A stretch of 41,061 bases of DNA from Actinomycetota bacterium (GCA_003140175.1 PLJD01000037.1:1-41061); one strand, 5' to 3'; shown: positions 23,866-32,566, counted from the stretch's first letter. Made by a program: numbers and translations. The notes: generated by a model not told the origin, from the letters alone.

Positions 23866-24489
23866 ATGTCACGAGAACGACGAGGGACCAGGGAACGACG
23901 CGGGCCCCGAGCGGGCCGCGAACACCGAGAGAGGAGAGGGTCGATGTCACGAGAAGGACGCGGGCCCCGAGCGGGACGCGAAGGACGAGAGGGAAGAGGG
24001 CGAGGCATGGGTGGAGAGCACCGACACGGTGAGCGATGGAGCGGGGGTCGGCGGCACCGTCGGGGCGACATCCGGCTTGTCCTGCTCGCCGCGCTGCTGG
24101 ACGGGTCGGCTCATGGCTATGAGCTCATGGGACGACTCGAGGAGAGCAGCGGCGGCGTGTGGCGCCCGAGCCCCGGGTCGGTCTACCCGACGCTGCAGCT
24201 CCTCGAAGACGAGGGGTTGGTCCGCAGCGTCGAGGAGGGAGATCGCCGGGTGTACGAGCTGACCGACGCCGGGCGCGAGCAGGCTGACCCGGAGGTCCTG
24301 GCCGACTTGGCCGGCGGCGAGGACCAGCCCGGGATGGTAGGTCACCGAACGCTGCGAGACGCCGTGCGCCAGCTCCATCTCGCGGCGAAGCAAGTGGCCA
24401 TCGCCGGGGATAGCGATCAGGTGGAGCGTGCGACGGCGATCGTGCGTGATGCCCGCCAGGCGCTGTACCGAATGCTGGGCGAGGGCTGA
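23866..24489 (+). CDS. PadR-family transcriptional regulator with Arg/Gly-rich N-terminus
   Basis: A 207-residue protein. The winged helix starts near residue 66 with GDIRLVLLAALLDGSAHGYELM, followed by RPSPGSVYPTLQLLEDEGLV and DRRVYELTDAGREQAD, which is the PadR HTH and wing. The C-terminal helices would dimerise. The first 60 residues or so are an Arg/Gly/Glu-rich tail made of two imperfect copies beginning MSRE and containing RGPRAGRE, which look like an in-frame duplication. ATG 23866 has GGGAGAG close upstream; ATG 23944 and 24007 are alternatives that would remove part or all of the tail. Ligand and targets are unknown. Confidence 0.82.
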   Translation: MSRERRGTRERRGPRAGREHRERRGSMSREGRGPRAGREGREGRGRGMGGEHRHGERWSGGRRHRRGDIRLVLLAALLDGSAHGYELMGRLEESSGGVWRPSPGSVYPTLQLLEDEGLVRSVEEGDRRVYELTDAGREQADPEVLADLAGGEDQPGMVGHRTLRDAVRQLHLAAKQVAIAGDSDQVERATAIVRDARQALYRMLGEG

Positions 24490-24508
24490 TCTGGCGGTCG
24501 TCGAGGGT

Positions 24509-25603
24509 CTACCGGGGGCGGCCGGGGCCGGTGAAGATCGGGAGGTCGAGTGGCGTGACGAGGCCCGGGGCGGCGTCGCACACCGCGGGGATCGCGTTGA
24601 TCACCCGCGCCGCGGTGCCGAGGATGCCGGCTTCGTTGTGGTCGCCGTGCTCGCCTCGGGGTTCGATCTCACAGGTGTAGGAGGGTGAGCCTTCGACCTC
24701 GATCCGGTACCCGGACCGTTCCCCGGACAGGCTCGGCCAGTCGGGCCCGATGTCGGCCCGCAGGCGGTTCACGTGGGCGGCGGTGACGGCCGGCTCACCC
24801 CCGATGAGTCCCTGCAACTCGAACCGCACGCCGGCGCACGTTCCGCGCTCGATCGTTCCCATGGCGGTCTCGAACGTCTCGGGTGCGGGCAGCCGTTCGT
24901 GTTCCTCGCGCAGCTCTTCGACGTGCCAGCCGAGGGCGTCGGCGACGAGATGCACCATGCCGCCCCAGCCGCCCGCGATGGCGCCGGGGGAAAAGAGTGG
25001 CGCCTCGAAGCTCAGTGGCCTCCCGTAGCCGAAGAACAAGCCGGTGAACCCCGGGTCCTCGTAGGTCGAGTAGTCCATCATCTCGGTCACTCGGATGGAG
25101 TCGACGGTCTCGCACGCGCACGCGACGGCGAGCGGCAAGACGTCACCTGACCAGCCCGGGTCGAGGCCGGAGGTGAAGAGCGTGGAGCCACCCTCGGCGC
25201 AGGCCGCGTCCAGCGGCTCGCGCAACGCCGCCGGCATCGACGGGGGGTAGACGAGGAAGACGAGCGAGGTGTTGACCACGTTCTTGCCGGCGGCGAGCGC
25301 GCGGGACAACTCGTCGATCGTCTCGCGAATCCGGGTTTCGCCCTGCACCATGTACGAGACGCAGTCGGCGTCGAGCCCGAGGAGAGCGTCGACGTCGTCG
25401 GTGGCAAGCACCCCGGTCGGCGCGTCGAGCCCGCAGAGCTCGGCGGCGTCGCGTCCGATCTTCTCGGGGGCGTGGGCGTGGACGCCGACCAGCTCGAGGT
25501 CGGGGTGCCGCACGATCGCTCGCAGGGCTGGGCGGCCGGCGTTGCCGGTCCCCCACTGGATCACGCGCCGCGATCGGCTCGGTCTGGCCTGGGATGTGGT
25601 CAT
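24509..25603 (-). CDS. Dihydrodipicolinate-reductase-like NAD(P)H dehydrogenase (paralogue 1)
   Basis: A 364-residue Rossmann protein. It has RRVIQWGTGNAGRPALRAI (dinucleotide binding), PDLELVGVHAHAPEK, an NVVNTSLVFLVYP strand and ALFTSG-like LFTSGLDPGWSGD. Proteins of this kind are annotated as dihydrodipicolinate reductase or amine dehydrogenase family and are numerous in actinobacteria, but their true substrates are mostly unknown. They lack a lysine-pathway context here. The closing residues VTPLDLPIFTGPG recur in its two paralogues in this window. It follows paralogue 2 by 37 bases on the same strand and should be in the same operon. Confidence 0.8.
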   Translation of the reverse strand: MTTSQARPSRSRRVIQWGTGNAGRPALRAIVRHPDLELVGVHAHAPEKIGRDAAELCGLDAPTGVLATDDVDALLGLDADCVSYMVQGETRIRETIDELSRALAAGKNVVNTSLVFLVYPPSMPAALREPLDAACAEGGSTLFTSGLDPGWSGDVLPLAVACACETVDSIRVTEMMDYSTYEDPGFTGLFFGYGRPLSFEAPLFSPGAIAGGWGGMVHLVADALGWHVEELREEHERLPAPETFETAMGTIERGTCAGVRFELQGLIGGEPAVTAAHVNRLRADIGPDWPSLSGERSGYRIEVEGSPSYTCEIEPRGEHGDHNEAGILGTAARVINAIPAVCDAAPGLVTPLDLPIFTGPGRPR

Positions 25604-25640
25604 GGCACCCTCCGCGGGTTCGTCGCTGCTGGGGGTCGGC

Positions 25641-26720
25641 TCATCGGGGCGCCGCGACGGTCCCGAACGCGTGGCGGGGCAGGGTGAGGGGGAGGTCGAC
25701 GGCGCTGACGATCCCGGGGTCCGCTTCGCACACGAAGGGGATGGCGTTGACGACGCGCATCGCGGTGGCGACCAGGCCGTGGTGGGTGAAGTCGTCGGGG
25801 CCGCCGAGCGTCAGCTCGCACGACAGCCGGGGTTCCCCGTCGAAGGCCACGCGGTAGGTCCCGTCCCGGTCGGCGGTCGGCCAGTCGGGTGCGAGGTCCG
25901 GCGCCATCCGGTTGACGTGCTCGATCACGATGGCGTCGCGGCCCTCGACCACGCCGATCGTCTCGAAACGCACCGCGCCGACGGTGCCGGCCTCGATGGT
26001 CCCGGCGGCGACCTCGAGGGGCCGATCGGTCACCCGCTTGTCGTAGGTCTCGCGAATCTCGTCGAGCGGGGCCCCGAGCTGATCGGCAACCAGTTGGACG
26101 GGTGGCCCCCAGGCGCTGGCCTGCACGCCCGGCAGCTCCATGAGGCAGCGATGCTCGGGGGGCTTCCCGAAGCCGAACACGTCGAACATCGTGAACGTCA
26201 CCGGGTACTCGGCGTAGCTGAAGATCTCCTGGGTCCGCACCGAGCGGATCGTCCGGGCGAGGGTCGCGAGCATGAGGACGAGATGGTCGCCGGCGAAGCC
26301 CGGCTCGATGCCCGACGCGTACAGCGAGGCGCGACCTCGCTGGCAGGCCGCCTCGAGACGCCGGACTGCGGCGGCGTCGAACCCGGCCGGGTACAGCAGC
26401 CCCGGCACCGAGGTGGTGACCACGTTGACCCCCGCCTCCAGCAGGCGGCAACAGTCGTCGACGGCCTCGGTGGGTCGCGACTCCCCCGACGCCGTGTAGC
26501 AGACGCACTCGGGTGACCCGGCAAGGACCGCGTCGACGTCCGAGGTGGTCGTCACGCCGAGCGTCCCGAGACCGTTCAGCGTTCCCGCGTCGCGGCCGAC
26601 CTTGTCGGGCGCGTGAACCCAGACGCCGACCAGCTCGAGGTCGGGACGGGCCGCGATCGCGCCGAGCGCGATCGACCCCACGCTTCCGGTCGACCACTGC
26701 ACCACCCGGTAGGTGCGCAT
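25641..26720 (-). CDS. Dihydrodipicolinate-reductase-like NAD(P)H dehydrogenase (paralogue 2)
   Basis: A 359-residue paralogue of the genes at 24509 and 29726. It starts RVVQWSTGSVGSIALGAI, then PDLELVGVWVHAPDKVGRDA, and has LYASGIEPGFAGDHL in the middle. It is the most divergent of the three at the N-terminus. It is the first gene of the - strand pair and has a well-formed promoter (26768-26797). The same intergenic region serves the divergent SDR gene. Substrate unknown; the neighbours suggest oxidation or reduction of an isoprenoid, steroid or aromatic intermediate. Confidence 0.8.
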   Translation of the reverse strand: MRTYRVVQWSTGSVGSIALGAIAARPDLELVGVWVHAPDKVGRDAGTLNGLGTLGVTTTSDVDAVLAGSPECVCYTASGESRPTEAVDDCCRLLEAGVNVVTTSVPGLLYPAGFDAAAVRRLEAACQRGRASLYASGIEPGFAGDHLVLMLATLARTIRSVRTQEIFSYAEYPVTFTMFDVFGFGKPPEHRCLMELPGVQASAWGPPVQLVADQLGAPLDEIRETYDKRVTDRPLEVAAGTIEAGTVGAVRFETIGVVEGRDAIVIEHVNRMAPDLAPDWPTADRDGTYRVAFDGEPRLSCELTLGGPDDFTHHGLVATAMRVVNAIPFVCEADPGIVSAVDLPLTLPRHAFGTVAAPR

Positions 26721-26767
26721 CGGCTCCGGCCCCCCTGGTCGGCCCGCCCCGGCCCGGGGCGGCGGTC

Positions 26768-26801
26768 ATTATCGAGAGCCCTCGACTTGGTAGTCAACTA
26801 C
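26768..26801 (-). promoter_or_regulatory. Promoter with overlapping palindrome, divergent SDR/dehydrogenase region
   Basis: On the - strand TTGACT (26797-26792) and GATAAT (26773-26768) are separated by 18 bases, a strong match to the vegetative consensus. The dyad GTAGT-CA-ACTAC (26790-26801) covers the -35 element, as expected for a repressor site; the MarR-type protein encoded at 27658 is the obvious candidate. Confidence 0.6.
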
Positions 26802-26840
26802 ATTTCTTGGTCGTTGGCCGCCGCTCGCACGGGAGACGGG

Positions 26841-27629
26841 GTGATCCTCGACCAGTTCAGGCTGACCGGTCAGGTGGCGCTCGTCACCGGGTCGGGTCAG
26901 AGCATCGGGGAGGACATTGCGCTCGCGCTCGCCGAGGCGGGAGCCGACGTGGTGGTCGCCGCGCGCACGCAAGCCGCGATCGATGACACCGCAGCCAAGG
27001 TTCGGGAGCGAGGTCGTGACGCCCTGGCGGTGCGCTGCGACGTGATGGAGTCCGACCAGCTCGAGGAGCTGGTCGCGGCGACCGTCGGACGCTTCGGGCG
27101 TCTCGACGTGCTCGTCAACAACGCCGGTGGGTCGTTTCCGAAGCCGGCGCTGGAGATGAGTGAGCGAGCGTTCGAGAAGGTCGTGCGCTTCAACCTGACG
27201 AGCCCCTTCCTGTTGACGCGCCTCGCGGTCCCGCACATGGTGCAGACCGCGGGACGGGGCGTGGTGGTGAACATCTCCTCGGGGGCGAGCCAGCAGGCGG
27301 TCGGTGGCATGGTCGCGTACGGAGCGGCGAAGGCCGGGCTGAACCAGATGACCCGGATCCTGGCTCGGGAGTTCGCGCCGAAGGTCCGCGTCAACGCGGT
27401 CGTAGTCGGCCAGATCCTGACCGACGGCGCCCGGTCGGTCCTGTCCGAGGACATGCTCGACCAGGCGGCGCACGCCATCCCGCTGGGGCGCCTCGGGGAC
27501 GTGCGAGATATCGCCGCGTGCACGCTGTTCCTTGCCTCGCCAGCGAGTGCGTGGATCACCGGGAGGGTCTTCGAGGTCGACGGCGGCGCGGACGCCGCTC
27601 CACTCGAGTTCCCGATCCCCGCGCTCTAG
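26841..27629 (+). CDS. SDR-family oxidoreductase
   Basis: A 262-residue classical short-chain dehydrogenase. TGSGQSIG at 16-23 is the cofactor motif, NNAG is at 93-96, the catalytic Ser lies in NISSGAS near 147, and Y160-x3-K164 (YGAAKAG) completes the active site. The C-terminal VFEVDGGADAAP is typical. ADVVVAARTQ suggests NADP preference (Arg after strand 2). GTG 26841 is chosen because the Rossmann fold begins directly after it; upstream sequence is the divergent promoter. It lies 28 bases ahead of the MarR-type gene and shares its strand. Confidence 0.85.
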   Translation: MILDQFRLTGQVALVTGSGQSIGEDIALALAEAGADVVVAARTQAAIDDTAAKVRERGRDALAVRCDVMESDQLEELVAATVGRFGRLDVLVNNAGGSFPKPALEMSERAFEKVVRFNLTSPFLLTRLAVPHMVQTAGRGVVVNISSGASQQAVGGMVAYGAAKAGLNQMTRILAREFAPKVRVNAVVVGQILTDGARSVLSEDMLDQAAHAIPLGRLGDVRDIAACTLFLASPASAWITGRVFEVDGGADAAPLEFPIPAL

Positions 27630-27636
27630 ATCTAGA
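27625..27636. promoter_or_regulatory. Perfect TCTAGATCTAGA palindrome before the MarR-type gene
   Basis: A 12-base perfect palindrome covers the TAG stop of the SDR gene and ends 21 bases before the MarR ATG. AT-rich palindromes of this size stand out in this GC-rich sequence and are typical of MarR-type operators, but no promoter elements were recognised around it. Confidence 0.35.
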
Positions 27637-27657
27637 CCCGCCGACGAGAGGCTTGGA

Positions 27658-28248
27658 ATGCTGGAGACCACGACCCCCCTGGTGGGACCCGACGAGCTGG
27701 TCGGCTTTCTTGCCCGCAGTGCCCAGGCGTGGGATGAGATCGCGCCGGAGACGGATCGCGACACGGTCGTGGTGTTCGGGCTGCTCGAAGCCGCGGCCCG
27801 GACTTGGCGGTCCGTGCACTCCGGGGTGCTGGCGCGCTTCGAGCTCAACCTCGCAGAGTGGACGACGATCGGGATGCTTCGAACGTCACCGCCGGACTTC
27901 CGCCGGTCACCGACCGAGCTGCGCCACCTCGTCGGCCAAACGTCGGCGGGGATGACCCGGGTGCTGACCAAGCTCGCCGACGCTCGCCTGGTCCGGCGCG
28001 AGCCCGGATCCCGCGACGGCCGACGTCACGACGTCCTCCTCACCCGTCGCGGCCAGGTCGTCGCCGAGGAGTCGTTCCGCGCGCTCCACGCAGTCCAACG
28101 CGAGCTGCTCGAGGCGTTCCCGACCGCCGAGCGCGCCCGGCTGATCGGAGCGCTCGACGAGCTCCGCCAGGCGCTGCGCGATGGCCCGCGGCGAGCTCCC
28201 GTGGCGCCCGCACCCCGCCGGGTCCGATCCTCGGCGACGGCCCGGTGA
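27658..28248 (+). CDS. MarR-family transcriptional regulator
   Basis: A 196-residue winged-helix protein. Key segments are LNLAEWTTIGMLRTSPP, SPTELRHLVGQTSAGMTRVLTKLADARLV (recognition helix) and REPGSRDGRRHDVLLTRRG (the wing with the family DGRR). The Ala/Arg/Pro-rich C-terminal 25 residues are probably disordered. ATG 27658 is preceded by GAGAGG; upstream in-frame codons lie in the SDR gene. Its TGA overlaps the GTG of the SnoaL-like gene, so regulator, SnoaL-like protein and Rieske oxygenase are co-transcribed, and it probably controls this catabolic block. Confidence 0.85.
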   Translation: MLETTTPLVGPDELVGFLARSAQAWDEIAPETDRDTVVVFGLLEAAARTWRSVHSGVLARFELNLAEWTTIGMLRTSPPDFRRSPTELRHLVGQTSAGMTRVLTKLADARLVRREPGSRDGRRHDVLLTRRGQVVAEESFRALHAVQRELLEAFPTAERARLIGALDELRQALRDGPRRAPVAPAPRRVRSSATAR

Positions 28249-28775
28249 CGGGCGCCGCCACCCGGCGCGAGGATGCCGGGGTGCCCGACGCGAGCGAACC
28301 CTGGCAGCGCCTGCTCGATATCGAAGCGATCCAGCAGCTCAAGGCCCGCTATTTCCGGTTCATGGACACCAAGGAGTGGACCGCGTTCGGTGAGCTGTTC
28401 ACCGCGGACGCCGTGATGGAAGCCGACGGCACCGTCCAGGAGGACCGGGCCGGGATCCTCGCCTTCCTCCCGAAGATCCTCGACGGGGTCGTGACGACCC
28501 ATCACGGCCATATGCCCGAGATCACGATCACGGGCCCCGACACCGCGACGGGCATCTGGGCGATGTTCGACTACCTCACCTTTCCCGGGGATGGTCCACC
28601 GAAGGGACTACGCGGCTCCGGCCACTACCACGAGCAGTACCGGCGCGTCGACGGGGCCTGGCGGATCCACCGGCTGCTCCTGACCCGGTTGCGCGTGGAG
28701 CCGCTCGAGGGAGGCTTCCCCACCGTGTCGCTGGACCCGCCGTTGACCCGCCCGATCGAGAGGCAGGTTCCATGA
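28245..28775 (+). CDS. SnoaL-like (NTF2-fold) protein
   Basis: A 176-residue protein. IEAIQQLKARYFRFMDTKEWTAF is the opening helix of the SnoaL_4 fold, followed by FTADAVMEADG, MPEITITGPDTATGIWAMFDYL and GSGHYHEQYRRVDGAWRIHRL. Members act as cyclases, isomerases, dehydratases or accessory subunits near oxygenases. GTG 28245 overlaps the MarR TGA; GTG 28281 is an alternative. The TGA overlaps the Rieske ATG (ATGA), so it may serve the same substrate as the oxygenase. Which reaction it catalyses cannot be told. Confidence 0.8.
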   Translation: MTGAATRREDAGVPDASEPWQRLLDIEAIQQLKARYFRFMDTKEWTAFGELFTADAVMEADGTVQEDRAGILAFLPKILDGVVTTHHGHMPEITITGPDTATGIWAMFDYLTFPGDGPPKGLRGSGHYHEQYRRVDGAWRIHRLLLTRLRVEPLEGGFPTVSLDPPLTRPIERQVP

Positions 28776-29713
28776 ACTCGAAGGGGTTCCCGTTCCCGAT
28801 GCCGCTGGGCTGGTTCAAGGTGGCCCTGAGCGCCGAGGTGCCTCCCGATCAGCTCCTGACCCGCCACTACCTGGGAACGGAGCTGGTCATCTGGCGCGAC
28901 GAGGACGGGCATGCCGTGTGCCACGAGGCGTACTGCGCGCATCTGGGGGCGCACCTGGGGGTCGGAGGCTCGGTCTCGAACGGTTGCGTCCACTGTCCGT
29001 TCCACGGGTGGGCCTACGACGGTACGGGCCGCAACGTCGAGATCCCCTACGCCGACGGCCCCAACGCGAGAGCGCACCTGCGGACCTTCCCCACCGTCGA
29101 GCGGGGCGGCATCGTGTTGGCCTGGTATCACCCACGCCGCGAGCCACCGCTGTGGGACGTGATGGACATTCCCGAGTACGACGACCCGGAATACGCCGAC
29201 TACGAGGTCTTCGAGTACACGATCGGGACCTGCATGCAAGAGATCGGCGAGAACGGCTTCGACCAGGCGCACTTCGAGTTCGTGCACTCGCACCCGAAGG
29301 TGGGCACGGCCGAGCAGGTCCGCTTCGACGGCTACGACCGGGTCGTGCTGACCTCCCAGCAGTTTCCGTCGTCGAAAGGCCCCGTCGACGGGCGGATCGA
29401 CGTCGTCGGCCGGGGCCCGGGGTTCGCGATCACCCGCTACCAGGGTCTGATCGACGCCAGCCTGGTCGGCTGCTCGACGCCCATCGACGAGGAGACCACG
29501 CAGGTCACGTTCCTGTTCAGCCTGCGCAACCCCGACCGCGACGAGCGCACCGCCCGGATCGCGCGCGCGTTCGTCGATTCGGTGAGCCGAGAGATCGGCC
29601 AGGACATCCCGATCTGGGAGCACAAGCGCTACACGCCGACTCCCGCGCTGGCGTCGAGCGAGAAGCCGATCATGGACTACCGCCGCTGGTACGAGCAGTT
29701 CTACTGCTCGTGA
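28772..29713 (+). CDS. Rieske non-haem iron oxygenase, terminal subunit (KshA-like)
   Basis: A 313-residue oxygenase. The Rieske cluster ligands are C55-x-H57 and C75-x2-H78 (CPFHGW). The catalytic iron site reads ENGFDQAHFEFVH, giving H167 and H172, with D278 as the likely carboxylate; D164 would bridge subunits for electron transfer. Length and layout are nearest to 3-ketosteroid 9-alpha-hydroxylase (KshA) and related single-component terminal oxygenases. No reductase partner (KshB-like) is in the window. The substrate may be a steroid or another polycyclic compound; this is inferred from similarity of motifs only. Confidence 0.82.
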   Translation: MNSKGFPFPMPLGWFKVALSAEVPPDQLLTRHYLGTELVIWRDEDGHAVCHEAYCAHLGAHLGVGGSVSNGCVHCPFHGWAYDGTGRNVEIPYADGPNARAHLRTFPTVERGGIVLAWYHPRREPPLWDVMDIPEYDDPEYADYEVFEYTIGTCMQEIGENGFDQAHFEFVHSHPKVGTAEQVRFDGYDRVVLTSQQFPSSKGPVDGRIDVVGRGPGFAITRYQGLIDASLVGCSTPIDEETTQVTFLFSLRNPDRDERTARIARAFVDSVSREIGQDIPIWEHKRYTPTPALASSEKPIMDYRRWYEQFYCS

Positions 29714-29725
29714 CGCGCCGGGGCG

Positions 29726-30769
29726 TCAGGCGCTGACCCGACCGCGGGCGGTCACCAGCGGCAAGGTCTGATGAGTCGCGATCCCGGGCGGCGCGGCCAC
29801 CACCGCCGGGATCGCGTTGATCGACGGCATCGCGGTCATGATCATGCCCAGACCCATGTATCCGTCCTCGGACCAGTCGCGGGGCGGGAGGATCTGGAAC
29901 TGGGAGCGCACGCTGGGCTCGCCATCGATCTCGACGAAGTAGCCGTGACGGATCGTGAACGGAGCGTCCACGTGGCTACCCATGATCCACTGGAAGTTCA
30001 AGACGATGACGTCTCGACCGTAGGCCCGACCCCGCCAGCGCCCGTCGATCCCCGCCACCGTTCCCTCCGGGATGATCATGAATCCCAGGTCGTTGTCAGC
30101 CGTCGCCCGCGCGTAGTCAGCGTCGAAGGTGATCTCGTCGAGATCGATGCCGAGTGCATCCGCCATCAGGGCGACGGCCTCGGCGAAGACCTCGCTGCCG
30201 TGGCGGGTGCGCTCGAGCAGGCCGGGTGTGTCGAGGGTTTGCGCGAAGCCGACGCTCTCCTGGGTGTCCTTCGACGCATACGCCGACGCGTCGGCGGACT
30301 CCAGGACGCGGATCTGCTCGATCCGGTCACAAATCTGCGCGCTCACCAGCGCGAACAGGTTCGCGAAGCCGGGGTTGACGCCGGTGCCGAACATCGTGGC
30401 GCGCCCAGCCTGCGCTGCCGCCTCGAGCCGCGCGAGCGACGCGTCGTCGAGTGACGTGCCGGTGATGAACCCGGCCGTCGAGCACACGTTGACTTCGGCT
30501 TCGAGCATCCGGCACAGCAGGTCCAGGTCGGGCCACCTCGGGTTGTAGGAGCACGCGTCGGGCTTGAGCGCGAGCAGGCGGTCGACGTCGGCGGTGGCGA
30601 GCACGCCGGTCGCCTCGTCGTGCCCGCACAAGTCGGCGGCGTCGCGTCCGACCTTGTCGGGCGCGTGGGCGAACACGCCAACCAGCTCAAGATCGGGATG
30701 CCCCACGATGGCTCGCAACGCCCGCCGCCCGACGTTTCCCGTTGTCCACTGAATCACTCGCAGCGTCAT
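29726..30769 (-). CDS. Dihydrodipicolinate-reductase-like NAD(P)H dehydrogenase (paralogue 3)
   Basis: A 347-residue paralogue of the genes at 24509 and 25641. TLRVIQWTTGNVGRRALRAI opens the Rossmann fold and PDLELVGVFAHAPDKVGRDA follows; the first 65 residues are very similar to paralogue 1, including ATGVLATADVDRLL. ATG 30769 is preferred because the fold starts there; 17 upstream codons are open without family character. It converges on the Rieske oxygenase gene 12 bases away. Having three such enzymes around one oxygenase suggests redox steps on related intermediates. Confidence 0.8.
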   Translation of the reverse strand: MTLRVIQWTTGNVGRRALRAIVGHPDLELVGVFAHAPDKVGRDAADLCGHDEATGVLATADVDRLLALKPDACSYNPRWPDLDLLCRMLEAEVNVCSTAGFITGTSLDDASLARLEAAAQAGRATMFGTGVNPGFANLFALVSAQICDRIEQIRVLESADASAYASKDTQESVGFAQTLDTPGLLERTRHGSEVFAEAVALMADALGIDLDEITFDADYARATADNDLGFMIIPEGTVAGIDGRWRGRAYGRDVIVLNFQWIMGSHVDAPFTIRHGYFVEIDGEPSVRSQFQILPPRDWSEDGYMGLGMIMTAMPSINAIPAVVAAPPGIATHQTLPLVTARGRVSA

Positions 30770-31272
30770 GGCCGACGGAGGGTAACGCCGGCCCGCGCAC
30801 CCTCGTCGGTCGCTCACCACCGGCCGAGCTCATCACCGGCGCGTGGCCGGGCGCGCGGTCCGCCCCGGGCCCCGGTGTCCAGCGCGCCGCGCCCGACGCT
30901 GGGTCGCCGTGACACCCGACGTCACCGATTTCGGCCCGGCAAGATCCGCGCTGACATCGACTCGCGATCCTGGCGAAGCAACGCGCACCGACGCCGAGGT
31001 TCCGGACACCTTCGACACCCGGCAGTTAACACTCCTCGCGCATCGATGACCGCGCAACGCGGCAGAGGCCCCGAGATGCGGGATCGCATGCCACTCCAAG
31101 CGCCCGCGAGACCGCGCTCCGAGGTTAAAGCTCGCCTCAACATCCCCACTGGCGCGATCACTCAACAGCTCCACTGGCGTGATCCACGCGCGTCTTGTAC
31201 ACAAGGAGTGTCTCACCCGCCGGGGTGGGGGCCCGAAGCCGCACGAGGCGGCCGGGGAGCAGAGGGGCTCGC
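30770..31272. other. Divergent intergenic region with repeats
   Basis: A 503-base region between paralogue 3 (-) and the ketosynthase-like gene (+). No gene is convincing. It holds a direct repeat CCACTGGCGyGATC at 31146 and 31171 (25 bases apart) and a CTTGT-N2-ACAAG dyad at 31194-31205, both suitable as regulator sites for the downstream gene. Confidence 0.45.
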
Positions 31273-32457
31273 ATGGTGCCGCGTCCGCGTCAACCGTCCC
31301 TTCCAACCTGGATCTCTGGAATCGGGGCAGTGACCGGTTACGGCTGGGGCGCCAAACATCTCTGGGACGGGCTCGTGCTCGGCGAGTCAGCCGTGGTGCC
31401 CCAACCCGGCTTCGAGACCGTCCGGGGCGCCGACGATGTCTTCTTGGCCCTGATCTCCGACGAGGGAGACCCGGCGGACGGGCCGTCGCGGTTCAGCCGG
31501 GCGTTGCACTCCGCGGCCCGCGAGGCAATCGAGGACGCCCGGGCCCGCGGGTGGAAGCCGGGCCCGACGGTCGGCGTGATCCACGCCTTCGTGCTGTCCG
31601 ACGTCGATCTGTGGCGTGATTTCTACGACCGGCCGAACCGCCACGTGGCCCGGCGCCGCTACATCCAACTCATGCCGTCGACACCGATCACGAACCTCAT
31701 GATCGAGCACGACTTTCACGGCCCGTGCATGAGTGTCGTGGCGATGTGCGCCTCGGGCAATGCCGCGCTCTTGACCGCCAAGATGTGGCTCGACGCCGGC
31801 GTCGCCGACGACGTGCTCGTGGTCGCCACCGACGTCTCGGCCACTCCCGAGAACGTGCGCCAGTTCGTCGACCTGGGCGTCATCGTGGTCGACCGGCCAT
31901 CCCTCGACGCCTGTCGACCCTTCCAGGAGGGCAGCCTGGGATTCACGGGCGGCGAAGCCTCGGTCGGGCTCGTGGTGTCGGGCCGCCCCGACGGTGGGTA
32001 CGCCACCCTGCGGGGCGGAGCGATGAGCCACGACGCGCACCACGTCATCTCCCTCGCCGCGGATCCGGTCCAGATCGGCTCCTGCTACAACTCGGCGCTC
32101 GTCAACGCCGGGGTGCCCGCCGAGGAGGTCGTCTACTTCAACGCCCACGGCCCGGGCACCCGCCAATGCGACGGCGCCGAGTCGCAGCTCTTCGACGAGC
32201 TCTTCCCCGGGGCGGACGGCATCTTCTCCTTCAAGCCGCTCGTCGGCCACTGCCAGGCCGCCGCCGCCGCGGTGGAGGTCGCGATCTCCTGCCTCAGCTA
32301 CGAGGAGGGCATCATCCCCGCCCCGCCCCGCGTCGCCCCGGGCCACGATCGGCTGCTCTCGGGCCCAGTGGCCCGCCAGCAGGGGGTCACCCTGAAGTCC
32401 TCGATCGGGATGGGCGGCTACAACACCGCCATCCTGCTGGACGAGCCCGCCGAGTAG
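31273..32457 (+). CDS. Beta-ketoacyl synthase-fold enzyme (single-domain)
   Basis: A 394-residue thiolase-fold protein. The catalytic Cys is C159 in VVAMCASGNAALLTAK, the first His is H292 in NAHGPGTRQCD (family usually HGTGT), and K321 with H326 sit in FKPLVGHCQAAAAA. The full Cys-His-His triad is kept, so it should condense or transfer acyl groups rather than act as a chain-length factor. No acyl carrier protein, ketoreductase or malonyl transferase is adjacent. ATG 31273 has GAGGGG a few bases upstream; an upstream in-frame extension has no family character. Its role next to the oxygenase and dehydrogenases is unknown. Confidence 0.78.
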   Translation: MVPRPRQPSLPTWISGIGAVTGYGWGAKHLWDGLVLGESAVVPQPGFETVRGADDVFLALISDEGDPADGPSRFSRALHSAAREAIEDARARGWKPGPTVGVIHAFVLSDVDLWRDFYDRPNRHVARRRYIQLMPSTPITNLMIEHDFHGPCMSVVAMCASGNAALLTAKMWLDAGVADDVLVVATDVSATPENVRQFVDLGVIVVDRPSLDACRPFQEGSLGFTGGEASVGLVVSGRPDGGYATLRGGAMSHDAHHVISLAADPVQIGSCYNSALVNAGVPAEEVVYFNAHGPGTRQCDGAESQLFDELFPGADGIFSFKPLVGHCQAAAAAVEVAISCLSYEEGIIPAPPRVAPGHDRLLSGPVARQQGVTLKSSIGMGGYNTAILLDEPAE

Positions 32458-32566
32458 GCGCCGGGCCCCCCACCGGGCCTGCAGTTCCCCGATTTCTGGC
32501 TTCCCCCGCCTTACGCTGATGGGTCTAGAAACTCATTAACCACAGGGCACATCAGGCCGAACAAAT

